A stretch of 64,000 nt of DNA from contig NZ_MJUX01000004.1 in assembly GCF_001927245.1 (NCBI RefSeq), positions 372,001 to 436,000 of the forward strand. Reading direction: 5' to 3'. This DNA comes from Acuticoccus yangtzensis. GTDB taxonomy: Bacteria > Pseudomonadota > Alphaproteobacteria > Rhizobiales > Amorphaceae. Of the stretch, positions 29,550 to 37,928 are shown piece after piece; position 1 is the stretch's first letter; each line of letters begins with the position of its first letter. A program made the translations under genes and the position numbers. The notes under the pieces are model-generated. The model did no database searches. It worked only from the letters and a program-made list of their open reading frames with translations, and had not been told where the DNA came from.

Positions 29550-30332
29550 ATGGCAGCAGTGATTCCGACGGAAACCGTTCTGTCGACCCACCACTATACC
29601 GACGATCTGTTCTCCTTCAAAACCACCCGTCCTTCAGGCTTCCGCTTCCGCTCCGGCGAGTTTGCCATGCTGGGGCTGATGAACGAGGGCAAGCCGCTTC
29701 TGCGCGCCTACTCGATCGCCTCCCCCAACTGGGCGGACGAGCTGGAATTCTACTCGATCAAGGTGCCGAACGGGCCGCTGACGTCTCGCCTCCAGCACAT
29801 CAAGCCGGGCGACGAGATCCTGCTGCGCCCCAAGGCCACCGGCACGCTGATCCACGACGCGCTCATTCCGGGCCGCAATCTGTGGCTCATCTCGTCGGGC
29901 ACCGGCATCGCGCCCTTCACCTCCGTGGCGCGCGATCCGGAAACCTACGAGCGGTTCGAGAAGGTCATCCTGGTGCAGACCTGCCGGCAGATGGCGGAGC
30001 TGCAATACGGCATCGACATCGTCGACGAGATCCGCCGCGACGAGATGTTGTCCGAGCTGGTCGGCGACCGCCTGCACCACGTCGCCACCGTGACGCGCGA
30101 GGAGCCGGGGCCGAACACCCTCGTCGGGCGCTGTACCGACCTCGTGCGCTCGGGCGACCTGTTCGAGGTGACCGGCACCGCGCCCTGGTCGCCGGACACC
30201 GACCGCGTGATGATTTGCGGCTCCACCGCAATGCTGAACGACACCAAGGACCTGTGCGAAGCGGCCGGCCTCGATGAAGGCTCCGTCTCGCGACCAGGAC
30301 GTTACGTCATCGAAAAGGCGTTCGTGGGCTAG
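29550..30332 (+). CDS. fpr: Ferredoxin-NADP+ reductase
   Basis: The 260-residue protein is a bacterial-type ferredoxin/flavodoxin-NADP reductase. The FAD-binding region has RAYSIASPNWADELEFYSIKV, and the NADP region has LISSGTGIAPFTSVARDPETYERFEKV and MICGSTAMLNDTKDLC. The C-terminus YVIEKAFVG is the typical ending. I start at the ATG at 29550. It probably supplies low-potential electrons for sulfite reduction by way of a ferredoxin not encoded here. Confidence 0.93.
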   Translation: MAAVIPTETVLSTHHYTDDLFSFKTTRPSGFRFRSGEFAMLGLMNEGKPLLRAYSIASPNWADELEFYSIKVPNGPLTSRLQHIKPGDEILLRPKATGTLIHDALIPGRNLWLISSGTGIAPFTSVARDPETYERFEKVILVQTCRQMAELQYGIDIVDEIRRDEMLSELVGDRLHHVATVTREEPGPNTLVGRCTDLVRSGDLFEVTGTAPWSPDTDRVMICGSTAMLNDTKDLCEAAGLDEGSVSRPGRYVIEKAFVG

Positions 30333-30385
30333 GCTGACCGGCCCCTGCCCGCCGCCTTTTCTTCGGACTTTCCGAGGAGAGCGCC

Positions 30386-31093
30386 ATGCTCGACACCTGC
30401 ACACTTTCGGTCGAGGACCGTGCCGACGACCTCAACCGCCGCTACGGCGAACTGTCCCCGGCCGAGTTGATCGGGACCATGGCCTATCACTTCTTCCCCG
30501 AACGCATGGCGCTGGTGTCGTCGTTCGGGGCGGATTCCGTCACCATGCTGTCGATCGTCGCCGAGGTGAAGCCGGACCTGCCCGTCCTCTTCCTGCAGAC
30601 CGGCAAACACTTCGACGAGACCTTGCGCTACCGCGACGAGATCGCGAAGCGCCTCGGCCTCACCAACATCATCGACCTCTACCCGGAGCCGCTGGCGCTG
30701 GCGAAGGAGGACCCGGACGGGACGCTCCACGCCCGCGATCAGGACGCCTGCTGCGCCATCCGCAAGGTGCATCCGCTGGCCCGTGCGCTGCGTCCTTACG
30801 ATGCGTGGATCACCGGGCGGCGGCGCCATCAGACCTTCGCGCGGCGGCAGATGCCGGTGATCGAGGCGGACGGGCGGCACGTGAAGCTGAACCCGATCGC
30901 CGCCTGGTCGCAGGAGGATGTCGACGCCTACATCGACGCGCGCGATCTGCCGCGCCATCCGCTGGTGGCGGACGGCTATCCGTCCATCGGCTGCGCCCCC
31001 TGCACCGCGCGGGTCGCCGCCGGCGAGGACGCCCGCGCCGGCCGCTGGGGCGACTCCGGCAAGACGGAATGCGGCATCCACTGGATGCGCTGA
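30386..31093 (+). CDS. cysH: Adenylylsulfate (APS) reductase, 4Fe-4S assimilatory type
   Basis: The 235-residue protein has the PAPS-reductase fold with the SFGADSV loop near 46. The cysteine pairs Cys122/Cys123 (DACCAIRK) and Cys203/Cys206 (CAPC) mark the iron-sulfur form that prefers APS. The C-terminal catalytic cysteine is Cys229 (TECGIHW). It reduces APS to sulfite. A strong ribosome site (CGAGGAGAG) precedes the ATG. It closes the sulfate reduction operon; sulfate adenylyltransferase genes are not in this window. Confidence 0.93.
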   Translation: MLDTCTLSVEDRADDLNRRYGELSPAELIGTMAYHFFPERMALVSSFGADSVTMLSIVAEVKPDLPVLFLQTGKHFDETLRYRDEIAKRLGLTNIIDLYPEPLALAKEDPDGTLHARDQDACCAIRKVHPLARALRPYDAWITGRRRHQTFARRQMPVIEADGRHVKLNPIAAWSQEDVDAYIDARDLPRHPLVADGYPSIGCAPCTARVAAGEDARAGRWGDSGKTECGIHWMR

Positions 31094-31355
31094 CCGCCCA
31101 GCGCTGACACCGCTGCGCCGACCGCGCCGCCCGCCGTTCCCTCCCGCCCGGTCGGCTACGAGCCGCCGGTGAAAATCCCGCCGCCCGGCCGGTCGTCACG
31201 CAAGGCCCGCCCGTTCAGCCCCAGCCATTCGTCCACCCCATTCCAAGGGCGAAAACGGGTTTGCCGCGCGTCGCCTTGCGGGCGAACGCGGTTCGGCGTC
31301 CGATCGGAAGGACGGCCCCGCACCGTAGGCCGTCCCGTACGAGGGAGAGGCCCAG

Positions 31356-31601
31356 ATGGCGAAATGGCGTTCGGAATCCACGTGGCTGGCCGCTCTTCTG
31401 GCGGTCTGCGCCGCCGACGTCTTCGCCCTCGTGTTGGCGGTACGTCAGATCACCGCAGGCGGTGGCTTTGCCTTCGCCGAGCACGGCGCGATCCCTCTGG
31501 ACCGCGCCGTCACCCTGTTCGCGGCCCCGTTCACGGTGGCCGCCGTCGCCGCTTTGGGCGTCGCCTATATCCTGATGCGCCGCTGGCAGCGCGGCGCCTA
31601 A
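31356..31601 (+). CDS. Small two-helix membrane protein, function unknown
   Basis: The 81-residue frame has a good ribosome site (GGGAGAGG, 6 bases before the ATG) and two hydrophobic segments, TWLAALLAVCAADVFALVLAV and FTVAAVAALGVAYILM, ending in the basic RRWQRGA. The pattern suggests an inner-membrane hairpin with both ends in the cytoplasm. No family is recognised and the gene stands alone between cysH and the sugar-acid genes. The 279 bp after it (31602-31880) show no feature. Confidence 0.6.
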   Translation: MAKWRSESTWLAALLAVCAADVFALVLAVRQITAGGGFAFAEHGAIPLDRAVTLFAAPFTVAAVAALGVAYILMRRWQRGA

Positions 31602-31880
31602 CCCTTTTCACCGGCGGCGTCCGCTTCTCGCGGATGGGACTTTCACCGTATCCCACGTACGTGCGGCGCCTGTCCTCGCTTCCGGCCTCTCCGGCCTGTA
31701 CGAAGCGCAGGAACGCGGTGCTTGGCTTTCCCGCTAGGGTGCGGTGACTTGCCGGCGTGCGACGCTCCGACTGTCCCGCGTGCGCTCGGCGCCTGACTTC
31801 TCGCCGGTGCGCGTTGCCCAGCCTCTCGCCGGTCGTCTGTGCTCCGGGCCTCTTTCGCAGGTCAGCGGCGCGCGGGGCCG

Positions 31881-32804
31881 TCAGCTCAGCGCGGCGGCGA
31901 TCTTTGCCAGGCCCCGCGCGGCGGTGTCCGGCGGGGCGGCGCGCGCCTCGACACCCGCCACCTCGAGCGCGCGCGCATACCGCTCGGCCAGAGCCGCCGC
32001 CGCCACGATGGTGACCGACGATGCGCCCCGCGACGCGGCCCCCACCTCGGCGCCGATCAGAAGGCCCGACAGATAGCTCGCCGCCGACGCCTCGCGCAGG
32101 CGGCCCATCAGACCCTCGACACGCACGCCGAACAACGCCGACATCAGCTCGCCGCCCGGCCCCAGCGCCAGACCGCGCGCGACACCGCCGAGATAGGCCT
32201 CGCGGTCCGCCTCATCGCGGCTCATCATCTTGCCCAGAATGGTGTGGTTTTTCATGGCGGCGAAGATCTCGCCGGTCATGTAGGTGGAGAAGTCGGTGAT
32301 CGCGCCGCCCTCCACCGTCACCCACTTGGAGTGCGTGCCGGGGAGCACGAAGGTGCCGGCATCACCGCCGAGCGCCTCCAAGGCGCCCATCACCTCGGTC
32401 TCCTCGCCGCGCATCACGTCGGCCCGCATCACGTCGCCGCGCGCAAGCCCCCCGCGCGGGACCGTCTGGCCGATGGCGACTCCGGGAACGATGCGCACCA
32501 GGCCGAGCGGCGTCTCCACCGTGGCGCAATGGGCCGCAAGCGCCTCGGCCGTCGCCGGAACGCCCACATAAGGCGCCTCCACCCAGCCCTGGCGGGATCC
32601 GACCATGCCCGACAACAGCACCGGCGTGTCCTCCGGCGCATCCTCCCGCCAGGGGCCGACGGTGCGCTCCAACACCCCGGCGAAGTCGCCGTCCTTGACG
32701 TTGAGAAGACCGTCGTCGCTGTCCTTGCGGGCGACGGGCCAGCCGTCCGCGCCGATCAGGTAGGCCCGCAGCCGGGTCGTGCCCCAGTCGACGCCGATCA
32801 GCAT
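31881..32804 (-). CDS. dgoK: 2-dehydro-3-deoxygalactonokinase (DgoK family)
   Basis: This protein of about 307 residues is of the DgoK type in the ASKHA sugar kinase clan. The phosphate-1 motif is MLIGVDWGTTRLRAYLI, and later conserved blocks are SGMVGSRQGW, RGEETEVMGAL and LPGTHSKWV. It phosphorylates 2-keto-3-deoxygalactonate in the De Ley-Doudoroff route. I use the ATG at 32804; an in-frame GTG at 32822 is possible, and neither has a clear ribosome site. It follows the sugar-acid dehydratase on the same strand, 185 bp away. No KDPGal aldolase gene is adjacent. Confidence 0.88.
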   Translation of the reverse strand: MLIGVDWGTTRLRAYLIGADGWPVARKDSDDGLLNVKDGDFAGVLERTVGPWREDAPEDTPVLLSGMVGSRQGWVEAPYVGVPATAEALAAHCATVETPLGLVRIVPGVAIGQTVPRGGLARGDVMRADVMRGEETEVMGALEALGGDAGTFVLPGTHSKWVTVEGGAITDFSTYMTGEIFAAMKNHTILGKMMSRDEADREAYLGGVARGLALGPGGELMSALFGVRVEGLMGRLREASAASYLSGLLIGAEVGAASRGASSVTIVAAAALAERYARALEVAGVEARAAPPDTAARGLAKIAAALS

Positions 32805-32989
32805 GAGGCCGACACGGGGCACAGCGGGGACGCCAGCGGGCGCCGATGTCTCGTCATGGTCGTGGCTCTCGGCAGAGGGGGAGCCGCCCGGCCGCGATCA
32901 GCGGCGGTGCGGCGTCGCGTGGAAGGAGGGTCGACGGCCGGCCCGTCCCGGACCACCGGAACGGGCCGCCTTCGTGGTGACGATCCGCG

Positions 32990-34780
32990 TCAGTGGCTGT
33001 GACGCGGCATGAAGGTGCGGGCGATCTTGCGATACTTCACCGCCGGCTTCAGCACCATGCCCTCGTTGAACTGGTCGACGCAGCCGCGCTGAATCTCCTG
33101 CCACGGGGTCTGATGCTCGGGATATTGGAAGCCGCCCGCCTCTTCGAGCGCCGCCTTACGTGCGGCCAGCTCCTCGTCGGAGATGAGGATGTTGGCGGTA
33201 CCCTTCTTCAGGTCGATCCGCACGCGGTCGTTCATCTTGAGGAGTGCCAGACCGCCACCTACCGCCGCTTCCGGCGAGGCGTTGAGGATCGACGGCGTGC
33301 CCGACGTGCCGGACTGCCGCCCGTCACCCACGCACGGCAGCTCGTTGACGCCCGCCTTGATGAGATAGTCCGGCGCACGCATGTTCACGACCTCGGCGCC
33401 GCCCGGATAGCCCACCGGACCCGCACCGCGGATGAAGAGAATGCACGTGGCGTCGATCTTCAGCTCCGGATCGTCGATCGCGTGGTGGTAGTGCTCCGGC
33501 CCGTCGAACACGATGGCGCGGCCCTCGAACGCGTCCGGATCGTCCGGGTTCGAGAGGTAGCGCTCGCGGAACTCCGGCGAAATCACCGAGAGCTTCATGA
33601 TCGCCGCGTCGAACAGGTTGCCGCTCATCACGCGGAAGCCCGCATGCTGCTTCAGCGCGGTGTCGAACGAGCGGATGACGTCGGGCCACTTGTTCTGCGC
33701 CGCCTTCCAGTTCTCGCCCGTGGTCTTGCCGTTGGCGGTGATGGTGCCCTCGTGCAGCTTGCCGTGGCGCATCAGCTCGGCCGCCACCGCGGGAACGCCG
33801 CCCGCGTGGTGATAGTCCTCGCCGAGATATTCGCCCGCCGGCTGCAGGTTCACCAGCAGCGGAATGTCCAGCCCGCAACGCTCCCAATCGGCCAGCGACA
33901 GCTCCACGCCGATGTGCTTGGCGATGGCGTTGATGTGGATCGGCGCGTTGGACGAGCCGCCGATCGCCGAGTTGATGACGATCGCGTTCTCGAACGCCTC
34001 CTTGGTGAGGATGTCGGACGGCTTCAGGTCCTCCTTCACCATGTCGACGATGCGAAGGCCGGTGCGGTAGGCCATCTGCCCCCGCTCCTTGTGCGGGGCC
34101 GGGATCGCCGCCTGGGCCGGCAGCGTCATGCCCAGCGCCTCGGCAAGGGAGTTCATCGTCGTCGCCGTGCCCATGGTGTTGCAGTAGCCGGGCGACGGTG
34201 AACCGGACGCCACGAGGTCGATGAAGCCCTCGTAGTCGATCTCGCCCGCGGCGAGCAGCCGGCGCGCTTCCCAGACGATGGTGCCCGCGCCCGTGCGCTT
34301 ACCATTGTACCAGCCGTTCAGCATCGGCCCGGCGGAGAAGGCGATCGCGGGAATGTCCACCGTGGCCGCCGCCATCAGGCAGGCGGGCATGGTCTTGTCG
34401 CAGCCGATCGTCAGCACCACGCCGTCCAGCGGGTAGCCGAACAGCACCTCGACGAGGCCGAGATAGGCTAGATTGCGGTCGAGCGCCGCGGTCGGCCGCT
34501 TGCCGGTCTCCTGGATGGGATGGACAGGAAATTCCAGCGCGATGCCGCCCGCCTCGCGAATACCCTCGCGGATGCGCTTGGCGTGCTCCATATGCGGCCG
34601 GTTGCAGGGCGAAAGGTCCGAGCCGGTCTGCGCGATGCCGATGATGGGCTTGCCGGACTGCAGCTCTTCCTGGGTCAGACCCCAGTTCAGATACCGCTCG
34701 AGATATAGTGCGGTCGCGGACGGGTCGGACGGGTCGTCGAACCAAGCGCGGCTGCGTAGTTTTTTTGATGTGTCGGCCAC
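32990..34780 (-). CDS. IlvD/Edd family sugar-acid dehydratase (arabonate/galactonate-type)
   Basis: The 596-residue protein belongs to the IlvD/Edd family. The N-terminus [23 protein letters not shown] is typical of the pentonate/hexonate dehydratases such as L-arabonate dehydratase, rather than dihydroxyacid dehydratase. Iron-sulfur cysteines fit SPCNRPH (59), [10 protein letters not shown] (126 region) and [14 protein letters not shown]. The start codon is GTG with GGGGGA upstream. The enzyme would dehydrate an aldonate to a 2-keto-3-deoxy acid, which the downstream DgoK could phosphorylate. Substrate assignment (galactonate, fuconate, arabonate or xylonate) cannot be made by eye. Confidence 0.88.
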   Translation of the reverse strand: MADTSKKLRSRAWFDDPSDPSATALYLERYLNWGLTQEELQSGKPIIGIAQTGSDLSPCNRPHMEHAKRIREGIREAGGIALEFPVHPIQETGKRPTAALDRNLAYLGLVEVLFGYPLDGVVLTIGCDKTMPACLMAAATVDIPAIAFSAGPMLNGWYNGKRTGAGTIVWEARRLLAAGEIDYEGFIDLVASGSPSPGYCNTMGTATTMNSLAEALGMTLPAQAAIPAPHKERGQMAYRTGLRIVDMVKEDLKPSDILTKEAFENAIVINSAIGGSSNAPIHINAIAKHIGVELSLADWERCGLDIPLLVNLQPAGEYLGEDYHHAGGVPAVAAELMRHGKLHEGTITANGKTTGENWKAAQNKWPDVIRSFDTALKQHAGFRVMSGNLFDAAIMKLSVISPEFRERYLSNPDDPDAFEGRAIVFDGPEHYHHAIDDPELKIDATCILFIRGAGPVGYPGGAEVVNMRAPDYLIKAGVNELPCVGDGRQSGTSGTPSILNASPEAAVGGGLALLKMNDRVRIDLKKGTANILISDEELAARKAALEEAGGFQYPEHQTPWQEIQRGCVDQFNEGMVLKPAVKYRKIARTFMPRHSH

Positions 34781-34996
34781 GGACAGAATCCCCCAGAAGT
34801 TGGAATTTCACTAAACCCGGACCAGGACTCGCACAACCAATTAGCGGATGCGTTCGCGCAAGTTGCGCGCCGCCGCGGCCTGTGAAGGTCGTGCAAACCG
34901 GAATGTGTGCCACGACATTTGTTGCTATTGCATTCGCCTCCGGACGCCCCACTTCAGCCCCGCACACCGTGGTTGAACGGCTGAATGGAGATCCCG

Positions 34997-36112
34997 ATGC
35001 CGCCCTATCCGCACCTTTTCTCGTCGTTCGATCTGGCGGGTATCCCGCTCGCCAACCGTGTCGTCATGGCGCCGATGACCCGCTCGCGCGCCACCCGCCG
35101 GGCCGAGGGCAACATCCCGACTGACCTGATGGCCGAATATTATGGCGCCCGCGCGGACGCCGGCCTCATCATCACCGAAGGCGTGGCGCCCGGGCGCAAC
35201 GGGCTCGGCTATCCGCGCATCCCCGGCATCTACAGCGACGCACAGGTGGCCGGCTGGCGCAAAGTGGCGGACGCGGTGCACCGTTCCGGCCCGGCCAAGA
35301 TCTTCATGCAGCTCATGCACTCGGGGCGCATCTTCCACCCGCTCAACCTGCCGGACGGTGGTGTGGGTGTCGCCCCCTCGGCCATCGCCGCGCCCGGTGA
35401 GATGTACACCGACGAGGAGGGCCCGCAGCCGCACCCCGCCCCGCACGCCATGTCCGAAGCGCAGATTCATGCCGCGATCGACGATTTCGTGAGCGCCGCG
35501 AAGAACGCGGTCGCCGCCGGAATCGACGGTGCGGAGCTGCACGGCGCGAACGGCTACCTCATCGACCAATTCCTGAACCCGATCACCAATCAGCGGACCG
35601 ACGGCTGGGGCGGCTCGGCCGAGGCACGCAACCGCTTCGCCGTGGAGGTCGCCCGCCGCACCGCCGACGCGATCGGTGCGGGGCGCACCGGCATCCGCCT
35701 CTCCCCTTACGGCGCCTTCAACGGGCTCGGCCACCACGACGGGGAGGACGCGCAGTTCACGCAGCTCGCGGCCGAACTCGGCAGCCTCGGCCTTGCCTAC
35801 ATCCATATCGTCGATCATTCGGCGATGGGCGCGCCGGAGGTTCCGCAGTCGATCAAGGATGCCATCCGCGGCGCGTTCGGCGGCACGATCATCCTTTCGG
35901 GCGGGTACGATGCGGCCCGTGCCGAGGCGGATCTCGCAGCGGGCAAGGGCGAATTGGTGGCCTTCGGGCGGCCGTTCATCGCCAACCCCGACCTCGTCAC
36001 CCGGCTTGCCCACGACCTGCCGATGAACGCGCCCGACCCGTCCACCTTCTATAGCGCTGGCGCGAAGGGCTATACGGACTATCCGCGCGCCCCCGCCGCT
36101 GCGACCGCCTGA
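34997..36112 (+). CDS. nemA: Old Yellow Enzyme family alkene reductase (N-ethylmaleimide reductase-like)
   Basis: The protein of about 371 residues is an FMN-dependent ene-reductase with a TIM-barrel. Visible signatures are NRVVMAPMTRSRA (FMN site), ELHGANGYLIDQFLNP, NQRTDGWGGSAEARNRFAVEV and FGRPFIANPDL. It reduces activated C=C bonds with NADPH. I prefer the ATG at 34997, 6 bases after GGAG; an ATG at 34985 precedes that site. It is divergent from the dehydratase over a region of 216 bp, and a terminator hairpin follows. Confidence 0.92.
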   Translation: MPPYPHLFSSFDLAGIPLANRVVMAPMTRSRATRRAEGNIPTDLMAEYYGARADAGLIITEGVAPGRNGLGYPRIPGIYSDAQVAGWRKVADAVHRSGPAKIFMQLMHSGRIFHPLNLPDGGVGVAPSAIAAPGEMYTDEEGPQPHPAPHAMSEAQIHAAIDDFVSAAKNAVAAGIDGAELHGANGYLIDQFLNPITNQRTDGWGGSAEARNRFAVEVARRTADAIGAGRTGIRLSPYGAFNGLGHHDGEDAQFTQLAAELGSLGLAYIHIVDHSAMGAPEVPQSIKDAIRGAFGGTIILSGGYDAARAEADLAAGKGELVAFGRPFIANPDLVTRLAHDLPMNAPDPSTFYSAGAKGYTDYPRAPAAATA

Positions 36113-36161
36113 CCCACTGCGGCCGCCCCAGCCGCTGCGACGACCCTATCGCTGCGACGGA

Positions 36162-36193
36162 CGGACCGCGCCGCTCGAAGACGGCGCGGTCCG
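36162..36193 (+). terminator. Hairpin after the ene-reductase gene
   Basis: A perfect 12-bp stem (CGGACCGCGCCG at 36162-36173, CGGCGCGGTCCG at 36182-36193) with an 8-base loop lies 50 bp past the stop codon. No strong T-tract follows. Confidence 0.7.
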
Positions 36194-36536
36194 CGTGTTC
36201 GGGCGGTCACAGCCTGTGGACAGGCAGGTGCGCTTGCGTTGCCCATAACGCATAGCGCCTCGCCGGCCGGCGCGGCCTGTGCCGACCGGCCGGGCGCGCC
36301 GGCCGCGCATCACGCCGCCCGCCTCGGCCGGAAATCTCCGCGCGGCAGGCGGCGATTTGAGCCAAATCAGCCCGCGGCCGGGTGCCGCGCACTAGGGTGC
36401 CGCCCGCGCCGGACCGCGTGGCCCGAGGCGCGCGCGGTAACCGTATGCTCAATTATTTACCTTCAAACGTCTTGCAAAGCGGCACGGCGTGGCGTTGGAC
36501 AACACGGGTGAATGTCGTCCGAGGTCCGATCCCGTC
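36194..36536. other. Intergenic region before the capsule gene
   Basis: No gene is visible. An inverted repeat (GGCCGGCGCG at 36265-36274, CGCGCCGGCC at 36295-36304) lies in its GC-rich left half. The sequence around 36440-36480 is much more AT-rich (CTCAATTATTTACCTTCAAA), which suggests the promoter of the next gene. Confidence 0.5.
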
Positions 36537-37820
36537 ATGTCGCTAACCTCTGCGCGGCGGGTCCTGCTCCTTGAAGGCCCGCCAACCAGATTCTTCTCCG
36601 TGCTCGAGCGCCATCTGGAAGGTGACGGCATTCCCGTCACCCGGATCCTCCTGCACGCGGGGGACTGGCTTTTGGCGGGCGGGCGCGGCATCTCCTTCCG
36701 CGGCCGGCTGGAGGCGTTCGAGCCCTTCCTGCGCCGGATCATCGCCGAGCACGGCATCACGGATACGATCTACTTCGCCGACCGCCTGCCTTACCACCGG
36801 GTGGCCGAGCGGGTGGCGCGCGATGTCGGCGTCGTGCCCTACGCGATCGAAAACGGCTACCTCAGGCCCGACTGGCTGACGCTGGAGCCGGGCGGCATGG
36901 GCTGCTACTCGCGCTTTCCCATCGACCGCGCCCATATCGAGAGGATCGCCGCAGACGCGCCGCCGATCGACGACGTCATCCGCTACCGGCACCTCTTCAC
37001 CAACGAGGCGTTCCACGACGTCGCCTACAACTTCTCGCGCCTGGCCGGTTCGCTGGTCTACCGCCATTTCGACGACGACAAGCCGACGAGCCCCGTGCGC
37101 GAGTACGCCGCGTGGATCCCGCAGCTCGTCCGCCGGCAGATCGCCCGCAACCGCGCGCCGCGCCAGCTCGAGCGGATACTGGCCAACAACAAACCCTACT
37201 TCCTGGTGCCGCTGCAGCTCGAGGTCGACTACCAGATCCGCGACAACTCCCCCTACCGCAAGCTGTCGGAATTCATCGACGAGGTGTTCGCCTCCTTCGC
37301 GGCCCATGCGCCGAAGGAGACGTCCGTTCTCGTGAAGATCCATCCGCTGGACAGCGGGCTGGAGAACTGGCGCCACACGCTGAAGCGCATCAAGCGCACG
37401 CACGCCCTGACCGGGCGCATCCGCATGATCGCCGCCGGGTCGCTGCAGGACATGCTCGACAACGCGGCCGGCGTCATCCTGGTGAACTCCACCGTGGGGC
37501 TCTATGCGCTGCGGGCCGGACGGCCGACCAAGGCCCTGGGGAGCGCCGTCTACAACCTGCCCGACCTCACCGATCAGCAGCCGCTGGACACCTTCTGGAG
37601 CGACCCGAAAGAGCCCGACACGGAGTATGTCGCCACCTTCGTGAAGGCGCTGGCACGGGCCACCCAGCTCAAGGGCAGCTTCTATCACCCGCTCGGAATG
37701 GAGGTCGGCGCGGCCGAGGTGGTGCGCCGGGTGAAGGCCGAGATCGGCCTCAGCGACATGTTCGTGATGCCCCCACCCCGCCTCGAAGGCGCGCGCGCCA
37801 TGGGCGTCAATGTGCGGTAA
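36537..37820 (+). CDS. kpsS: Capsular polysaccharide export/biosynthesis protein, KpsS-like
   Basis: The protein of about 427 residues resembles KpsS-type capsule proteins, which add Kdo residues to the lipid anchor of group 2 capsules. Typical traits are the N-terminal VLLLEGPPTRFFSVLERHL, the GDWLL-x-GGRGISFRGRLE block, and YAIENGYLRPDWLTLEPGGMG. The C-terminal half has VLVKIHPLDSG and VILVNSTVGLYALRAG, a nucleotide-sugar-type Rossmann pattern. I start at the ATG at 36537; a GTG at 36489 is in frame. Other capsule genes are not adjacent, and the next genes encode a type I secretion system. Confidence 0.85.
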   Translation: MSLTSARRVLLLEGPPTRFFSVLERHLEGDGIPVTRILLHAGDWLLAGGRGISFRGRLEAFEPFLRRIIAEHGITDTIYFADRLPYHRVAERVARDVGVVPYAIENGYLRPDWLTLEPGGMGCYSRFPIDRAHIERIAADAPPIDDVIRYRHLFTNEAFHDVAYNFSRLAGSLVYRHFDDDKPTSPVREYAAWIPQLVRRQIARNRAPRQLERILANNKPYFLVPLQLEVDYQIRDNSPYRKLSEFIDEVFASFAAHAPKETSVLVKIHPLDSGLENWRHTLKRIKRTHALTGRIRMIAAGSLQDMLDNAAGVILVNSTVGLYALRAGRPTKALGSAVYNLPDLTDQQPLDTFWSDPKEPDTEYVATFVKALARATQLKGSFYHPLGMEVGAAEVVRRVKAEIGLSDMFVMPPPRLEGARAMGVNVR

Positions 37821-37841
37821 AGCCGCGATCCGCTAAATTGC

Positions 37842-37858
37842 GCGGACCTGGGGTCCGC
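37842..37858 (+). terminator. Short hairpin between kpsS-like gene and secretion operon
   Basis: GCGGACC at 37842-37848 pairs with GGTCCGC at 37852-37858 around a 3-base loop. The stem is short and lacks a T-tract, so it may only attenuate. Confidence 0.45.
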
Positions 37859-37928
37859 CGCGATTCGTGCCGCACATGCGTTCGGTGCTACGGTTCGTCG
37901 GCCACAGGCTCGCGTGGAGTGGGTTTTA

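Noticed and set aside
31602-31880. Possible small genes in the gap between the two-helix protein and dgoK
   Set aside because: The open frames are Arg/Ala/Ser-rich with no ribosome site and no hydrophobic or domain pattern.
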